A stretch of DNA of 64,000 bases from Gnetum montanum. Taxonomy: Eukaryota; Streptophyta; Gnetopsida; Gnetales; Gnetaceae. Location of the stretch: the NCBI GenBank assembly GCA_015680685.1, contig MNCI01024017.1, forward strand, positions 425,352 to 489,351, written 5' to 3'. Positions 36,116 to 47,840 of the stretch are shown here, in pieces (positions within the stretch are counted from its first letter, which is position 1; each line of letters opens with the position of its first letter). The notes beneath the pieces are model-generated. The model searched no databases and was not told where the DNA came from. It saw only the letters and a list, made by a program, of their open reading frames with translations. The position numbers were made by a program, and so were the translations under genes.

Positions 36116-37499
36116 ATGAAAGATACCAAATTTTTAAGGTATTTTTGGAATTAAAAATGGAAATTAAGGACATGAGGCTATTGTTAAGAGGTTCTAGGGT
36201 AATTTAATTAGTTCGAAAGGCACAAATAATTATGATGGTGTGGAATTTATCAATAAGGCCTCAAGTGGTAAGTGAGAGAAAAAGGCCATGTAATGGTTAC
36301 ATAGGAATGTTGGAATTTAGAGGGATAGTAATAAGGGAAAGAATGTTATGAAAAATAGCCTGAGGATAAGAAATGGTGTGTGTGAGCTGTGTCAAAAGTG
36401 AAAATTACAAAAGATTACACAAGTGGGTCCTCCCCAAAGTAGGTTTCAACCTATAATGCCCTTGTGTAACCACACTTAAAAGTGTCCGTGGGCACTAGAA
36501 GGGTTAAATGTAATCTGCACTGATTGCACAAAACACACACATGTAAATATCACCAGAATGAGGTAAGAATCCTACATTACACACGACACAAGCTAAAATT
36601 ACATGAACAGTGAGATGAGATGAACTATAGAAGGGATTGTAGAGATTGGGACATGAGGTAACTGACCTAGGGCATAGTGAATCCTATGTGTAAAGCATGA
36701 TTAAGGTGTCATCAACCCATCGTTCCAAGATTAGGACCAAGTCCATTCCTCTAATCAGTGACATCGCATTGTTTCATCCCATGATGGGCAAGTATGAGAG
36801 TACCATAACAACAAGGTGTACGATCACTTGGTGTTTTGTTCAAGGGAGGAGTGATTTTTGTTTTATGGCACTTTGTTTCTCTTTTCTTCTTCTCTCTTTT
36901 TTTTTCAATTACTAAATCCAGAGAATCCACCAACCTTCAGGCAGGGGTGCATGTCTTTCCAGTGGGACCCCCTAGAACATCATTGGATTTTTTGAGTGCC
37001 TTTTTTATTACTCTTAGTCCCATTTCTCATTAGATCTACAAGGATCTTAGTACAACTATGTTGCATGATAACTCCCATAGACGTCACCAAAGAGAATCCT
37101 CAAGTCCCCTTGATGTCATGCACTAATCATTCCCTCTTGGTCCATCCTTCTTCATTCTAGGTATAATGAAAACAAAATTAATTTTAATTTTTAAGAATGT
37201 CAAGAATATCATTGTACCCTTAAACAGAACCTCTTATTTGTAGAATGGATGAGTGGGTGTAATGGGCTCATTGTCCAAATAATTGATCACTCAAAGACTT
37301 GATAACATAGAACACACCTCAACCAATGAGCTACATGAGTGTTTTATTCATAGATTAGATTACTTTCAAAAATGTAAAAAGATAAAAAGGACAAAATGAT
37401 AAAACAAAAAATTGAAAACTAAAAAACTAAAAAACAAAAAGTTTTAAAATCAAAGAAAATAAAAAGTGGTTATTAATCCTACTTGTTACTAGAATGGGG

Positions 37500-37516
37500 G
37501 ATGTCCCCCATAACTA
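37500..37516 (-). other. Central polypurine-tract-like motif, element C
   Basis: The minus strand reads TTTAGTTATGGGGGACA. In C it lies directly next to gag, marking the pol deletion junction at about 37516-37540. Confidence 0.45.
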
Positions 37517-37539
37517 AATAGTTGAGGGTGGAAAGGATT

Positions 37540-39480
37540 AATAAATGGAAGATGAGGATCCTTGCATGTTGGAAATATTGGGACTTGGTCATACATACCC
37601 CATTGGGGTTCAGACACTTAATTATAGTAAGCATAGTGGGGAAATTTGTAAGATGTGGTTCTTGGATAAAGAGTTGACCCACTATGATGTTTTTGACTGT
37701 AAAATGATATGCAAGAATCAGGATGTTGCCTTCCATGCCTATGTTCATTGGGCCATATGGTTGTTAGAGTGTTAATTGGTGGCCCTAATGAAGTAACATG
37801 AGGCATTGGATTCGAAAAGAAGGGTGCACCATAGTGTTGGACTTGTGCTAAGTTGGAGGATGCAGTGGCCTTGGAATTGTATTGTCCCTTCCTAGGGTCA
37901 TTTCTAAAGAAGGGATGCCTTCAATGTTGTTGAGGTCTCTCATTGCTGTTAGCAATAGTAACACAAGTAACGTTCGAAGGTTGTTGCTGTGGTGTAGACA
38001 CCTTAGGAATAGTTGGTGGCAATGTAGAAGGAGGGAAAAATGAGAATGTTGAAAATTAAAAGAAGTGTAAGGTGCACAAGGAAATGGTTGTGTTGAGGAC
38101 ATAGGCTGATAGTATTGAGAAGAATGATAATGTGGTGAGATAGAGTATGTTGGCCCAGTTGGAAAAATAGGGTATTGAACTAGGTAAGCGTTTAGATTCA
38201 GATGATACGAAGGGTGTCTCCAATTTAGGGGTGGCTTCCCCCATGACTGGGATTGTTGCCACTATGATCGAACATAGTATCTCTGTACAAAATCTGGATG
38301 TAACGTGTTTTCCCAATGCTCATATAAATATAGCAATATTGGGCATTGGCCCTTGGGGTGATCATACAGACAAATGTTGCATTCATACGTGTGATTGGTA
38401 GTTGAGCTCTTGTTTTCCTTATCCCTTCTTTCTGATTGTCTATTGATACTTTGTCCTACTTCTCAGGTTGTCAAAACTCTATCTCCAATGATATTGATAT
38501 ATTCTCCACAATTTTTATACATCCATTCCAACATCTTATTAATCTTTACCTTAACTTCCTCTAATGATTGTTGTATTGGAAAAGATGGTTCTTTCACCTT
38601 GAGATTAGTTGATTTCTCCCTTGTGTGATTATGGACCTTTGTTAAGTTGAGACTTTGGTCCTATTGATGTTTTTCAATACTCTGCCATCTAGCCATTTCT
38701 CCTTCTTCTTTTGCTACCCACTTAATAAGCTCTTGGACTTGATGGATTCGTAGTTTGTATAGTTGACCTTGGGCATAAATTCCTAGCATCTCTATTGTTT
38801 CATTACGTAGCCCATCAATGATATGGTACATTAGCCTTTCCTTAGAGAACCCATGGCCTATACAATTGTTTAACAATGCATAATATCTTTCTAAGGCCAT
38901 GTCCAAGGGTTCATGTTGTGTTTTTTTCCACTCTTGGATTTGTCTCCTCAAGGATGAAACTCTTGCATAGGTTTGATATCTTTCATTAAAGAGTTCTACC
39001 ATTGTTGGCCAACATCGTATTGAATTTGGTTTTAATGATCTATACCATACTTTTGTTTGGCCAACGAGTGTCATAGGGAAGATCTTGAGTTTTTAACAAC
39101 CGTTATCAATGTTATTCCATGTGTAGGCATCATAGAAGACTTGTAAGTGTTGATGCGGATCTAAGTCATAGCCTCTTGAGAAATTAGGGAAGTTGTTTAA
39201 ATCGAGCCTGGGTAGACAGCTCTCTTTACAATGCCTACGGGAGATTCGAACAACCTTTTGTATTTGTGTTAGGCTTGTAGTGGCCAGTAGTGATTCATCG
39301 TCATCGGGTAAGTTATGCTTTCGTGCATTGAGATGATATTGCCTTCATTTATGTTTATAAGAAACCCCCACTTCTGATTGCGTACTCCAATCTTCATTGT
39401 CATATAGTTCGTTTGTTCTCCATTGAACTTCCTCACTAGATGTGACATTATTATAGTCTTGTAGGAGAGGCATGGTTGTG
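37540..39480 (-). pseudogene. Gag remnant of element C, core open
   Basis: The core is a clean 137-residue open stretch (38661-39074): QTKVWYRSLKPNSIRCWPTM, VELFNERYQ, HEPLDMALERYYALLNNCIG, HGFSKERLMYHIIDGL. This is the retrotransposon gag pattern W-x-L-x-P-x-S-I ... F-x-x-R-Y ... E-P-L ... H-G-F-S. The N-terminal part (39080-39480) and Pro/Ser/His-rich tail (37540-38320) are broken by stops. It is the least decayed gag in the window. Confidence 0.8.
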
Positions 39481-39598
39481 AAATTATATGTGAATTTATA
39501 TGTGACTTTTTATAATTATTTCTTCTTCTTAAGAGATATATCGTTAATTCCTATATAGGGACTTTGTATGATATAACTAGTCTAGATAACTAGCACCG

Positions 39599-39616
39599 TC
39601 CCTAGCAACGACGCCA
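39599..39616 (-). other. Primer binding site of element C (tRNA-Asp type)
   Basis: The minus strand reads TGGCGTCGTTGCTAGGGA, one base from the LTR end. It differs from the tRNA-Asp site TGGCGCCGTTGCCGGGGA at three positions, all transitions. Confidence 0.85.
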
Positions 39617-39617
39617 A

Positions 39618-40413
39618 TGATGAGTGGCGAGGTACCCCTACACTCAACCATACAAATACAAGCATTACACATGTGATCTGGTCGAACTCTGTAGATGGAC
39701 TAGTTGTGGCATCCAGACAGTTAGCCTTAGGTCATAGTTCGTTGTCTTCCCACCTAGACTAGTGTTAACTTTATCATGTATGGTTTAGTCCAGAGTGAGG
39801 TGTATGATGTGTTTCTATGCTAATGCTAATCCTGAAGACAATGGAAGATAATATTAACTAAGCTAAGAGAGAAAGGGTGAGAGTGAATCTAAGCTAGCCT
39901 AAGTGCTATGAGCATCCATTCCTCAATCATCCATACACATCTTGGACTTCATGCACAACTACCATTGGGATTACCAAGCCCAGATCCTAGGTATGCTACT
40001 GGGTTACCAAGTAGTCATACTTAAATGCTCATAATCAAGTCGTACTAATTCCATGTTTAACAGGAGTTTAGGGTGAGAAGATATTAACTAATAAAGTAGT
40101 AAATAACAATTAATTAAACGATTAAGCTAAGTGAATGGTGCAATGATGAAGTAATCTTGATCTTTATTGCCAGTCATGTGCATGTCCAAGTACGTCACAC
40201 TCGAATAAAGGTTTTGTACAATTACAATCACCACACTGTGGGCATACACTGGAAGGAAAAAGGGTTGAGAGAAAAATGAAAACTAAAATCAAAAATTAAC
40301 TCTAAAATTCACCGACTATCTATCGAAACTGCTTGCCTCTTATTTATAAATGAGGAGACAGGCTGCGATATCATGTACGTGATATCATGGCTAGGTTAAA
40401 TGGCAACTCATCA
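39618..40413 (-). repeat. 5' LTR of element C
   Basis: 796 bp, TGATGAG to CTCATCA, TATA box at 40341-40348 (minus). Closely similar to 31773-32582; it lacks one of the GATATC words present in the other LTR. Confidence 0.95.
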
Positions 40414-41748
40414 CTTATGATGTGATAAAAATTTGGTTATATACAATGTACCCATTCAAGAAAATATAATACTAGTGCTTTACAATAGTATCTAGAACTT
40501 AATCAACAAATGACAAAGGAAAATGGTCCTTTACTGTTGCCATATTTAACAATAAAAAATCCATACAGATCCTTCACATGTTATTCTTCTTTGGGATAAT
40601 GATGAATGAGATAATCCATTCATTATCTGCAATAAGCTAGATGAAACCTACCTTTAGTATCTCCTCTAGTTTTTGTTTAATAACTTCTTTGAGTTTTGAA
40701 TTCAATCTTCATTGAGGTTATCATCATGGCTTAATAACTAAATCAATGTATATACAATGTTGAAAAATTCATAGATCGATGCTAGTGAGTTTATCATAAG
40801 ATGATGTGAATATATTTGACCATTTTATACCATTTTCAATAATCTTCTCTTTAGTTATTTATCAAGATTGGCATTTATAATAACTTTTTTTTTGTTATCT
40901 AGCAAAGCATATTTAAGTGCATCTAATAAGGATTTTATCTTTAGTGGTTCTAGTTCATATTGGTATGATATTCCTAATTCTTTCCATTTCATATGTGCTT
41001 CTTGTTAAAACTTAGTGTATGTGGCTTGTCTTCGTATCTATTTCATTTTGTTATTTTCTTCTACATAAGCACTTGTAATCATCTCAACTAGTTTCATGCA
41101 TATATTCAATTTTCATTCTACTTCAATAGTCAATCACTGGGTGCTTGCTTTTTCTATGAATACTACATACAAATATCATTGCACATACATATCTTTAACA
41201 CATCATTTTCATGTTGGAATGGTATTTTTCCTCGTTGCCCAGAATTTCTATACACAATTACACCTATTATCATTGTATGTAAAACATGGAACTTTGCATC
41301 TTTGAATGATTCTAGCTTCATCCTCCTTGGAGATTTTTAAGGATAATTCCCTAATTCTTAGCTTAGCCTACATGATGCTAAGCTATGATCTTTTCATAAT
41401 AATAGGGAATTTACCCTTATTCTTTCCCATGTGAATAATAAGAAAATCAATACAATAAGACTAGCTACTTATGGTAGTTACCACATCTTTCACTTATTCA
41501 AGTTGAATAGAAATAGATTGATTAGTCAACTCTAGTTGGATATTACATTTATTTAATAGAGGTAAATTCCAAGCCTTGTACATATCTTAAGAAATGAGAT
41601 TTACTCCTAACCTAGAATCCAATAGAGCTTTACACAGATTGTATCCTTCTATTTGGAAATAAATTCAAGCACTTCCTAGATTTGTTTATTTTTGGAAGTA
41701 CCCTTACCTTTTGTTGATGACTACTTTGGCCTCCCTTCCTATTGCCAA
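40414..41748 (-). pseudogene. Element E, right segment: N-terminal RT and protease remnants
   Basis: Starts with the second TSD copy CTTAT (40414-40418). RT sequence continues to about 40740 and matches A at 6960-7290. From about 41060 to 41690 it is colinear with the protease region of B (16790-17400), with an A-L-L-D-S-R-L-G-V-N-L-like active-site remnant near 41610. Beyond that, where gag should follow, an LTR begins at 41749, so gag appears to be deleted. Confidence 0.65.
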
Positions 41749-42605
41749 TGTTGCAGTCCCTAATTTAGTGATAAAATCACTTAAACAGGGGGTTCTTCCA
41801 AACTTGAATTCTAGTGCTTACTAGTTTATGGCAATAGTAAGGCTCAAATACCTTCAAATAGGACGTAGTGGTTGTATGAGCAAGGTGTTTTCAAATCTAT
41901 AATTAATGCAAATTTTATATTATCTATAAATTTTAATAACAAATACAATTTTATAGAAAGAATTAGCTTTCTGAAACTCTATTCTATAAGCTAAAAGATT
42001 TTCCAATCTTATCAAAGTAGGCTAGTCTACATGGTAATATCATTAGCTACTTATACTAATCGTTCTTTTATTTAAAATTGAAGTGTAATCCTACAAATAC
42101 AGTAACAATGTTCCCTAGAGAAAAGTTCCATAGGAAAATTGGAAATAGAGCATAATTCAATAGATTTGTGAAATAAAATAGTAGAATTACATAGAATCTT
42201 GAACATTGAAATGAGCCATCATCCATATGAGAAAATACTCTAAATAATGAAGCTATTTTTATTCAACCAATGATAGCAAAAATTACTAAACCCTTGGCTC
42301 CTACAAGCAATTCAAACAATTCTAAGAAATGAGTGTAAAGTATGCTATGATTTAATCGCTAGCTAAGCCATAATGGTAAAAACAAAAATAAAGATAACTC
42401 ATAAATTAGAGGCAAAAGATAAATCAAATCGTGATTTTAAAATATCATTACAAAAAATTCAATACTATTTTCCTCTCTTCTCCTCCTTCCTTTTATAAAA
42501 ATGACCATGCCTTTATATAGTCAAAACATGGAATAATTTGTAAGAACTACAAGGAGGTTACAAAACAATTATTAAGATGATCTACTAGCCACTCCCTACT
42601 CAACA
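41749..42605 (-). repeat. LTR, minus orientation, of element E or F
   Basis: About 857 bp, starting TGTTGAG at 42605 on the minus strand and ending CAACA at 41749. A good TATA box TATATAAAG (42511-42519, minus) lies about 90 bp from the LTR start, the same spacing as in A-C. The sequence next to its inner end (minus: TTGGCAATAGGAAGGGAGG) is only weakly like the tRNA-Asp primer site. It could be the 5' LTR of E (with gag deleted) or the 3' LTR of F. No TSD flanks it. Confidence 0.5.
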
Positions 42606-45490
42606 ACATATTTAATGAAATTTAAAAGAGCTAATTACTTTTGAATTTCTACAATAGTTAGAGTTTCTATTGTGAATTCCTTGATGTGCTCATCTTCTCA
42701 TTGAACCAAGCTTTTGAAGCAACTTTCCTTGTATACTAGTGATAATTCCTTGGCCACTTCTTTTATATCAATAATAGATAAAGACTACTATTTTCACATT
42801 CAACTACCTACCATCATTTATTGTTGTGGTGTTGATGACTTCAGTTATGTTCTTCTTACATTAATGCATATTTTCTAAAATAACAATAAGATCTACTCTA
42901 GTGCTTCAGATCCATTAAACTCAATGTGTGCCCTCATTCATTATATCATCCAAAAATTTAGTCTCCACTTGAAGTAGTTTCTCTCTTTTTGCATTGATCC
43001 AATTTATAAAATCATTAGTATCTATATCAACTTGCTCAAAAGCTTCTTTTTTGCCTTTCAGTTCATTAATGCTGACAAGGACTACTTATGATTACCGATT
43101 CATGGTTGTTAACCCATTTATAACAAATTTAAACTTAGCCTTCTATTTCAAAAATTCTATTATAAACTTGTTATTCTTCTTGGCCAATTCTCTATGTAAC
43201 TCTATAATTTCCATTTTTAGAGCTTCGATATTGGCCTTCTTAATTTGGGATATCTTTATTTGATCTTCATGCTTGTTCTTCAATAGTTCAAATTCTAATT
43301 GTGTTGAATGATACTAATTATTTAGCCTTTCAATATCTTGTTGATGTTGTTTCATAGTTTCGTCAGCAATTTTTGAGCAATCAACAATAACTACCAATAA
43401 CTGTTCTGCCCAATTCGTGATGGAACATGAATACCTTGGTTTTTCCTATCTCCAAGTCTACTTTCTTGAATTGAAAATTAATTAATTCTTGGACATCTAG
43501 CCTCTTTAAATGTTACTATTCAAAAATTAACTTTCCTTTATTATTTTTGACTTTTATAGATTTTGACCCTCCATTAATAATCTATCCTAAAGGAAAATCT
43601 AAACGAGTTAGGGTCTTTGATGATGAAGAGCTAGTACCAATCATCACAATTTTTGAGGATGGATTTTCTTTTTCTTGATGTAACATCTTTATACCAGAAA
43701 GAATTTTTAGCAACCTCTTTCTTTGCTCCTTTACTTGGGTGAACCAAGTGAAGGAGTTTGGATCCAAGGCTTCGTTTGGCTTGACAATGTACCATGAAAA
43801 ATAGTTTTCTTTTATTTTATCTAATTGAGCTTAACTAAATCATTTGGCCAATATATGATTATCCTTTCCAAACCACTTTCTAGTTAATAACTACGGTTAT
43901 CTACACTATTCTATAGGTAGAATTATGGAGAGGGTTCTTCTAAGCTTACCCTCCACTTACTGCTTAGCTAAATTACCAGTTCGTTATTCATTAGAGAATA
44001 CACAACATTATTTTTCTAGTGTTCATAAGCCTTCCTAAAATCATTTTCAGAATTATACAACTTATGTTTTACTTCAGGAAACCCTAATTTCTCAAATTTA
44101 TCCCTTATTATATTCACTATATAAGGGGCATTTTGAAAATACCAAAATCCAATTTGTAGCAGAAAGACCTATCCTACAATATACTTATTCCATAGTGGAC
44201 TATTTTGCAGTTGTCATCCTACCTCTAGAGCTGCTAAATAAGGGGCCACAAATCATGGTAGTTTTCTTGTTCTTCCTTCAAATCCCCTATAATTAATTAT
44301 GTATAATGGACATGGAAGAAGACTTCTTTAACCTTGATCCTAATTACATCTACCACAACTTGTTCCATTCTTGGCATAGTTCTATCAATAATGAATTGGT
44401 ACAAGAGTGGATACATATTATTCATAAGAAATTCAAAGGTCTAATCATCCATATAGTCTTTATGATAAATAGCAAGGCAAAAATCATAATAGGACCATCT
44501 CTATTTCACTTGTCTTTCAATAGCATATTTGGAAAAAAATTGTCTAGAGTCTCTTAGGGCTTGATGTTGTAGCAAAAACATGATTTAAAAAGAAAGAACT
44601 CATGTTAAATTGGGTGTTTTTGGCCATGGTATTTGCTATGCTATTATGTAATTGAGTATTCATAAAGTAGACTAAGTAAAAAGGCTTATTATTTTTAACA
44701 ATAGCCAAAAATTTTAGATGCTAGGCTATGATAAAGGTAATATTGGAGCCAAAACAAACATTCAAAGTAGCAATGATGGATCCTAAGCTCATTAAAACTA
44801 GAAAAATGTTTCTTGTAGCCAAAGAATGTTGAAATGTTTAGCCCAGTCATATGTAGATCTTGTCCATTTACCAATGTCAAGTTTCTTGCAATTACCACAA
44901 TGTTTTCATTACATGTGTCCTATTCATAATGGCTTAGGAGACAAACACCATATAACTCATAGCTTCTTCTAGGACTAATGTCAATTACATGTTCTAGCCT
45001 CTACTTTAAGTTTAAAAAATTCCCACAAAACTCTGTTTTAGAGAAAACCCAATTAATGACATCTCTAATTAGATTTTCCCTAGGTTAGAATCTAATTTTG
45101 TGTAAGCCTATCCACTAATAAAATTTCCTCCATTCTTGTTCTTGATTAAATCCATTTACATGAAATTGTTGGGCATAATCATGACATTCATCATGGTAAA
45201 AGAGTGGCTTTGGATTCTCCTCTTCTGGATAGTGAAGCTTCAAATTTTCATTTAATTCTACCCATCTCTAAAACTAAAAAATAGAAAAATTGAAATGGTA
45301 CAAATACTCTATGAATACTTGGACCAACACATCTTAAAACAATAGATTTGGTTCTTCCTTTATTTTGATGTACTTCTTCAGCATGATGAATATTTGGCTT
45401 GTTAACTACTTGGATTATTACAAAAAATTTGAGCACTCTTCTCTATTCCTACTACTCTATGCAATTTTTTGGAAGCTCTTTCAAAGTCAT
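42606..45490 (-). pseudogene. ORF3 remnant of element F (diverged Athila-like copy)
   Basis: A further homologue of the ORF3 in C and E, on the minus strand. The likely start is the ATG ending at 45490 (M-T-L-K), in the same sequence setting as M-A-L-K in C. Near 43320-43770 it aligns with the middle of C ORF3. Much of it is Lys/Glu/Asn/Ile-rich on the coding strand, as expected for coiled coil. Divergence is greater than among A, B and C. Broken by many stops. Confidence 0.5.
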
Positions 45491-46323
45491 ATGTGTAATG
45501 GCTAGTGATGCTAAAACTTTTAAGTCTTTAAGGATGATTTAAGACACAAGCTATTTCGAATGGCATTTAGATTTGTTCATTTAAATCCCTCAATCATCGT
45601 ACTTCAATTCTTAACTTTTTTTCACTAGGCCATTTAATTTTTTAAAAAATTGCTAAATCTCCATCGATTAGCCACCTCTTTATTATTTAATGTACTAGAG
45701 AAATTTAGTTAGGTCCCTTTTTTAAAGTGGGATAATGACCATTCTTCTCATTTCAATCCAAATCTTCACTTTGATTTAGGCTTGAATTGGGATAAATTTT
45801 TCCCTAAATTAGTTTTGGAAGGCATTTTCTCCATTTCAAATTTTCTTTCCATTTCCTTTAAAAATGCTAAAACTATTTGTAAGCTACATATGAAATGAAA
45901 GAATTTATTCTAACCCATTTTGGAAATATGTTAATGGCCATTTTACCAATATCGATACCTAGGTTATAATGTGACATGTTTTTTGCAACATGTAATTCCT
46001 GGCATTTGAACTAGAGTCAAAATGAAGAAAATGAGTTTGGACCAAGTTACAAAATTGGCCAAATGCAATTTTCTCTAGTTTAGATTTGTAATGGCCAAAA
46101 TGAAGAAAATGATTCCTTGTCTTTGACAGGACTATTCAAATTTTCTCTTTAACCTATATTTTATCATATTCCAATCTTTGATAGGTTTCCCATTTCGTAT
46201 TTCATTATCCTAGGACTCCTTTTCATTTTAAGTAGAAGTCATACCTTCTAGTTTGGATTTAGTAATAGGCATCCTCAAGTTTTTTGGTACTTCTTCCAAC
46301 TAAAAATATTTATCACATATCTT
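45491..46323. other. Spacer upstream of ORF3 in element F, interrupted at its right end
   Basis: AT-rich, no coding sequence. By position it corresponds to the start of the pol-ORF3 spacer. It stops abruptly at the LTR beginning at 46324. Confidence 0.5.
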
Positions 46324-47840
46324 TGTAGCGACCGAAAACATCGGTGGCTGGAAATGCTGAGAGGTTGTCAGTTGGATAGTCTTAACCCCGGATTCATGTG
46401 AAGGCTGTGCTGGATAAAATGCAAGCGAGGTGCCCTGAATGGTCTGGTCAATCAGACAGGGACTTAGTCCATGTCACTAAACCTTATGTAAACGTTTAAT
46501 ATGGAAACAATCCTTATAGCATAAAATAACAATTGTTAAATGTGAGGAAGTGAAAATGATATAGAATGCATTGATAAGTAAGAAAATAAAGCGAACTAGA
46601 GTTAAGAAATGCACTGCTTCAAGATTATAGCTTTACTTTGTGAAGATGGATACAATCAGTTGCATAACACTGGGAAGCACAGAGATCCCAAAAGTAACCA
46701 GGACATTCAAAGGAAGCCAACTGTGCACTTGAACGCAAACTTAAGAGCCAATAATGCCAAATGCTATAAAGCCAACTTGTCAACTTTGTTAACAAATTGC
46801 TAAAGTTTTCCAACCAAATCGTCAAAAGCTAAGATTTTTGTTAAACACTAGGATTTCCAATTTGCCAACTTGCCAACCCTTTGAGCATTGCTCGTCAGGG
46901 TATTTATAGGACCAAGAGGGAGCAAGAAATGAGGCCTAGATGACACTTGTCCTAGACCCACAAGATGTTGACATGTCTATACTGCATCAACATGCAAAGC
47001 TAGTTGTGAACCTATCATGCTATAATTATGCTGTTAGAACTAGAGATGTTGGGATTAGGTGTGCCAACGATGTAGACAAGGAGTGAAGCATATTGATGTA
47101 GCACAACTACCTGCTATGCTATGCTACACTATGGAGCGCAGCATGTTGGCATAATGTAGATAGTTGCTACGCTGTGCTACGCTATGTAGCATAGCATAGT
47201 GTAGCCACCAGTTCGAAGAAGAAATTTGCATTGAAGTTAATTGCATGTGCTAGAAGCCTTTAAAGTGTTTTGGCTAGTTCTGCATGTTTGCTATGCTATG
47301 CTATGCTATGTAGTATAGCATAGTGTAGTAGTTGGCTTTAACTGTGATTTGCATTTAAGTTTTAAATGTTTGTTTGAATATCCTATTGAAAATCTGCACC
47401 CTTTTCTCTTTGTGACATGAAACTTTTGAACTTGTTGATCTTGCATTTTGAGACACCTTTTGTTGTTCTTGCATCATCGCTATGTCGTGCTATGCTATGC
47501 AGCATAGCATAGCATATTAGCCAACATAGCCTACTATTTTGCTTAATCCACCACTTTTCTAGTAAGAGGAGCTTTGCTAAAGGACTTGAAGTTGAACAAG
47601 ACAACTGGTTTTGAAGGCTAGAGTGCTTACCGAGCGCAATTGGAATCACTAGGTAAGCTGGCCATTTCTATTTTGCCTTTGCTACACTATGCTACACTGC
47701 GTAGCGTAGCTTAGCATAGCACTTTATCTTGCAACAGTTTGGTCACCTGAGAAAATGTCTTCTGAGGCCTGCTACACTACATAGCATAGCGTAGCATAGT
47801 AAACTTCTTGGATAGAAAAGTTGCCAAACTATTTTGCGCA
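46324..47840 (-). repeat. LTR of the Tat-like H family, minus orientation
   Basis: On the minus strand it runs from TGCGCAAAATAG (47840) to GGTCGCTACA (46324), homologous over its length to 49066-50645 in opposite orientation, and at its U5 end to 63307 onward. TATA box TATAAATA at 46901-46908 on the minus strand. I saw no primer site next to its U5 end and no TSD, so it is probably a remnant of a rearranged or partial element. Confidence 0.75.
47090..47802. repeat. Near-palindromic GCTATGC/GCATAGC clusters in the left LTR
   Basis: Five clusters at about 47120-47205, 47290-47330, 47480-47512, 47680-47722 and 47768-47802. Each is an imperfect inverted repeat of GCTA(T/C)(G/A)CTA(T/C) words followed by GTAGC(A/G)TAGC words and could fold into a hairpin of 15-20 bp. 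They lie upstream of the TATA box, in U3. Confidence 0.85.

Larger units (their letters stand above)
35536..37499. other. Non-coding spacer of element C
   Basis: Corresponds to the pol-ORF3 spacer of A and B although pol itself is gone. No coding sequence. It contains a G5 tract (35824-35838), the promoter-like module (36019-36115), and an A-rich run (37370-37460). Confidence 0.65.
31773..40413 (-). mobile_element. Pol-less Athila-like element C (LTR to LTR), nested in E
   Basis: An 8.6-kb minus-strand element with both LTRs (31773-32582, 39618-40413), a perfect TSD CTTAT (31768-31772 and 40414-40418), PPT, tRNA-Asp-type primer site, gag and ORF3. Protease, RT, RNase H and integrase are absent: gag (to about 37540) is followed at once by the central PPT motif and spacer that in A and B come after integrase. 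This is the structure of a non-autonomous derivative that would need enzymes from another copy. The two LTRs are still very alike, so it is younger than E. Confidence 0.93.

Noticed and set aside
47090-47802. Hairpins as microRNA precursors
   Set aside because: They are short imperfect inverted repeats made of one repeated word; nothing in sequence alone supports a processed small RNA.
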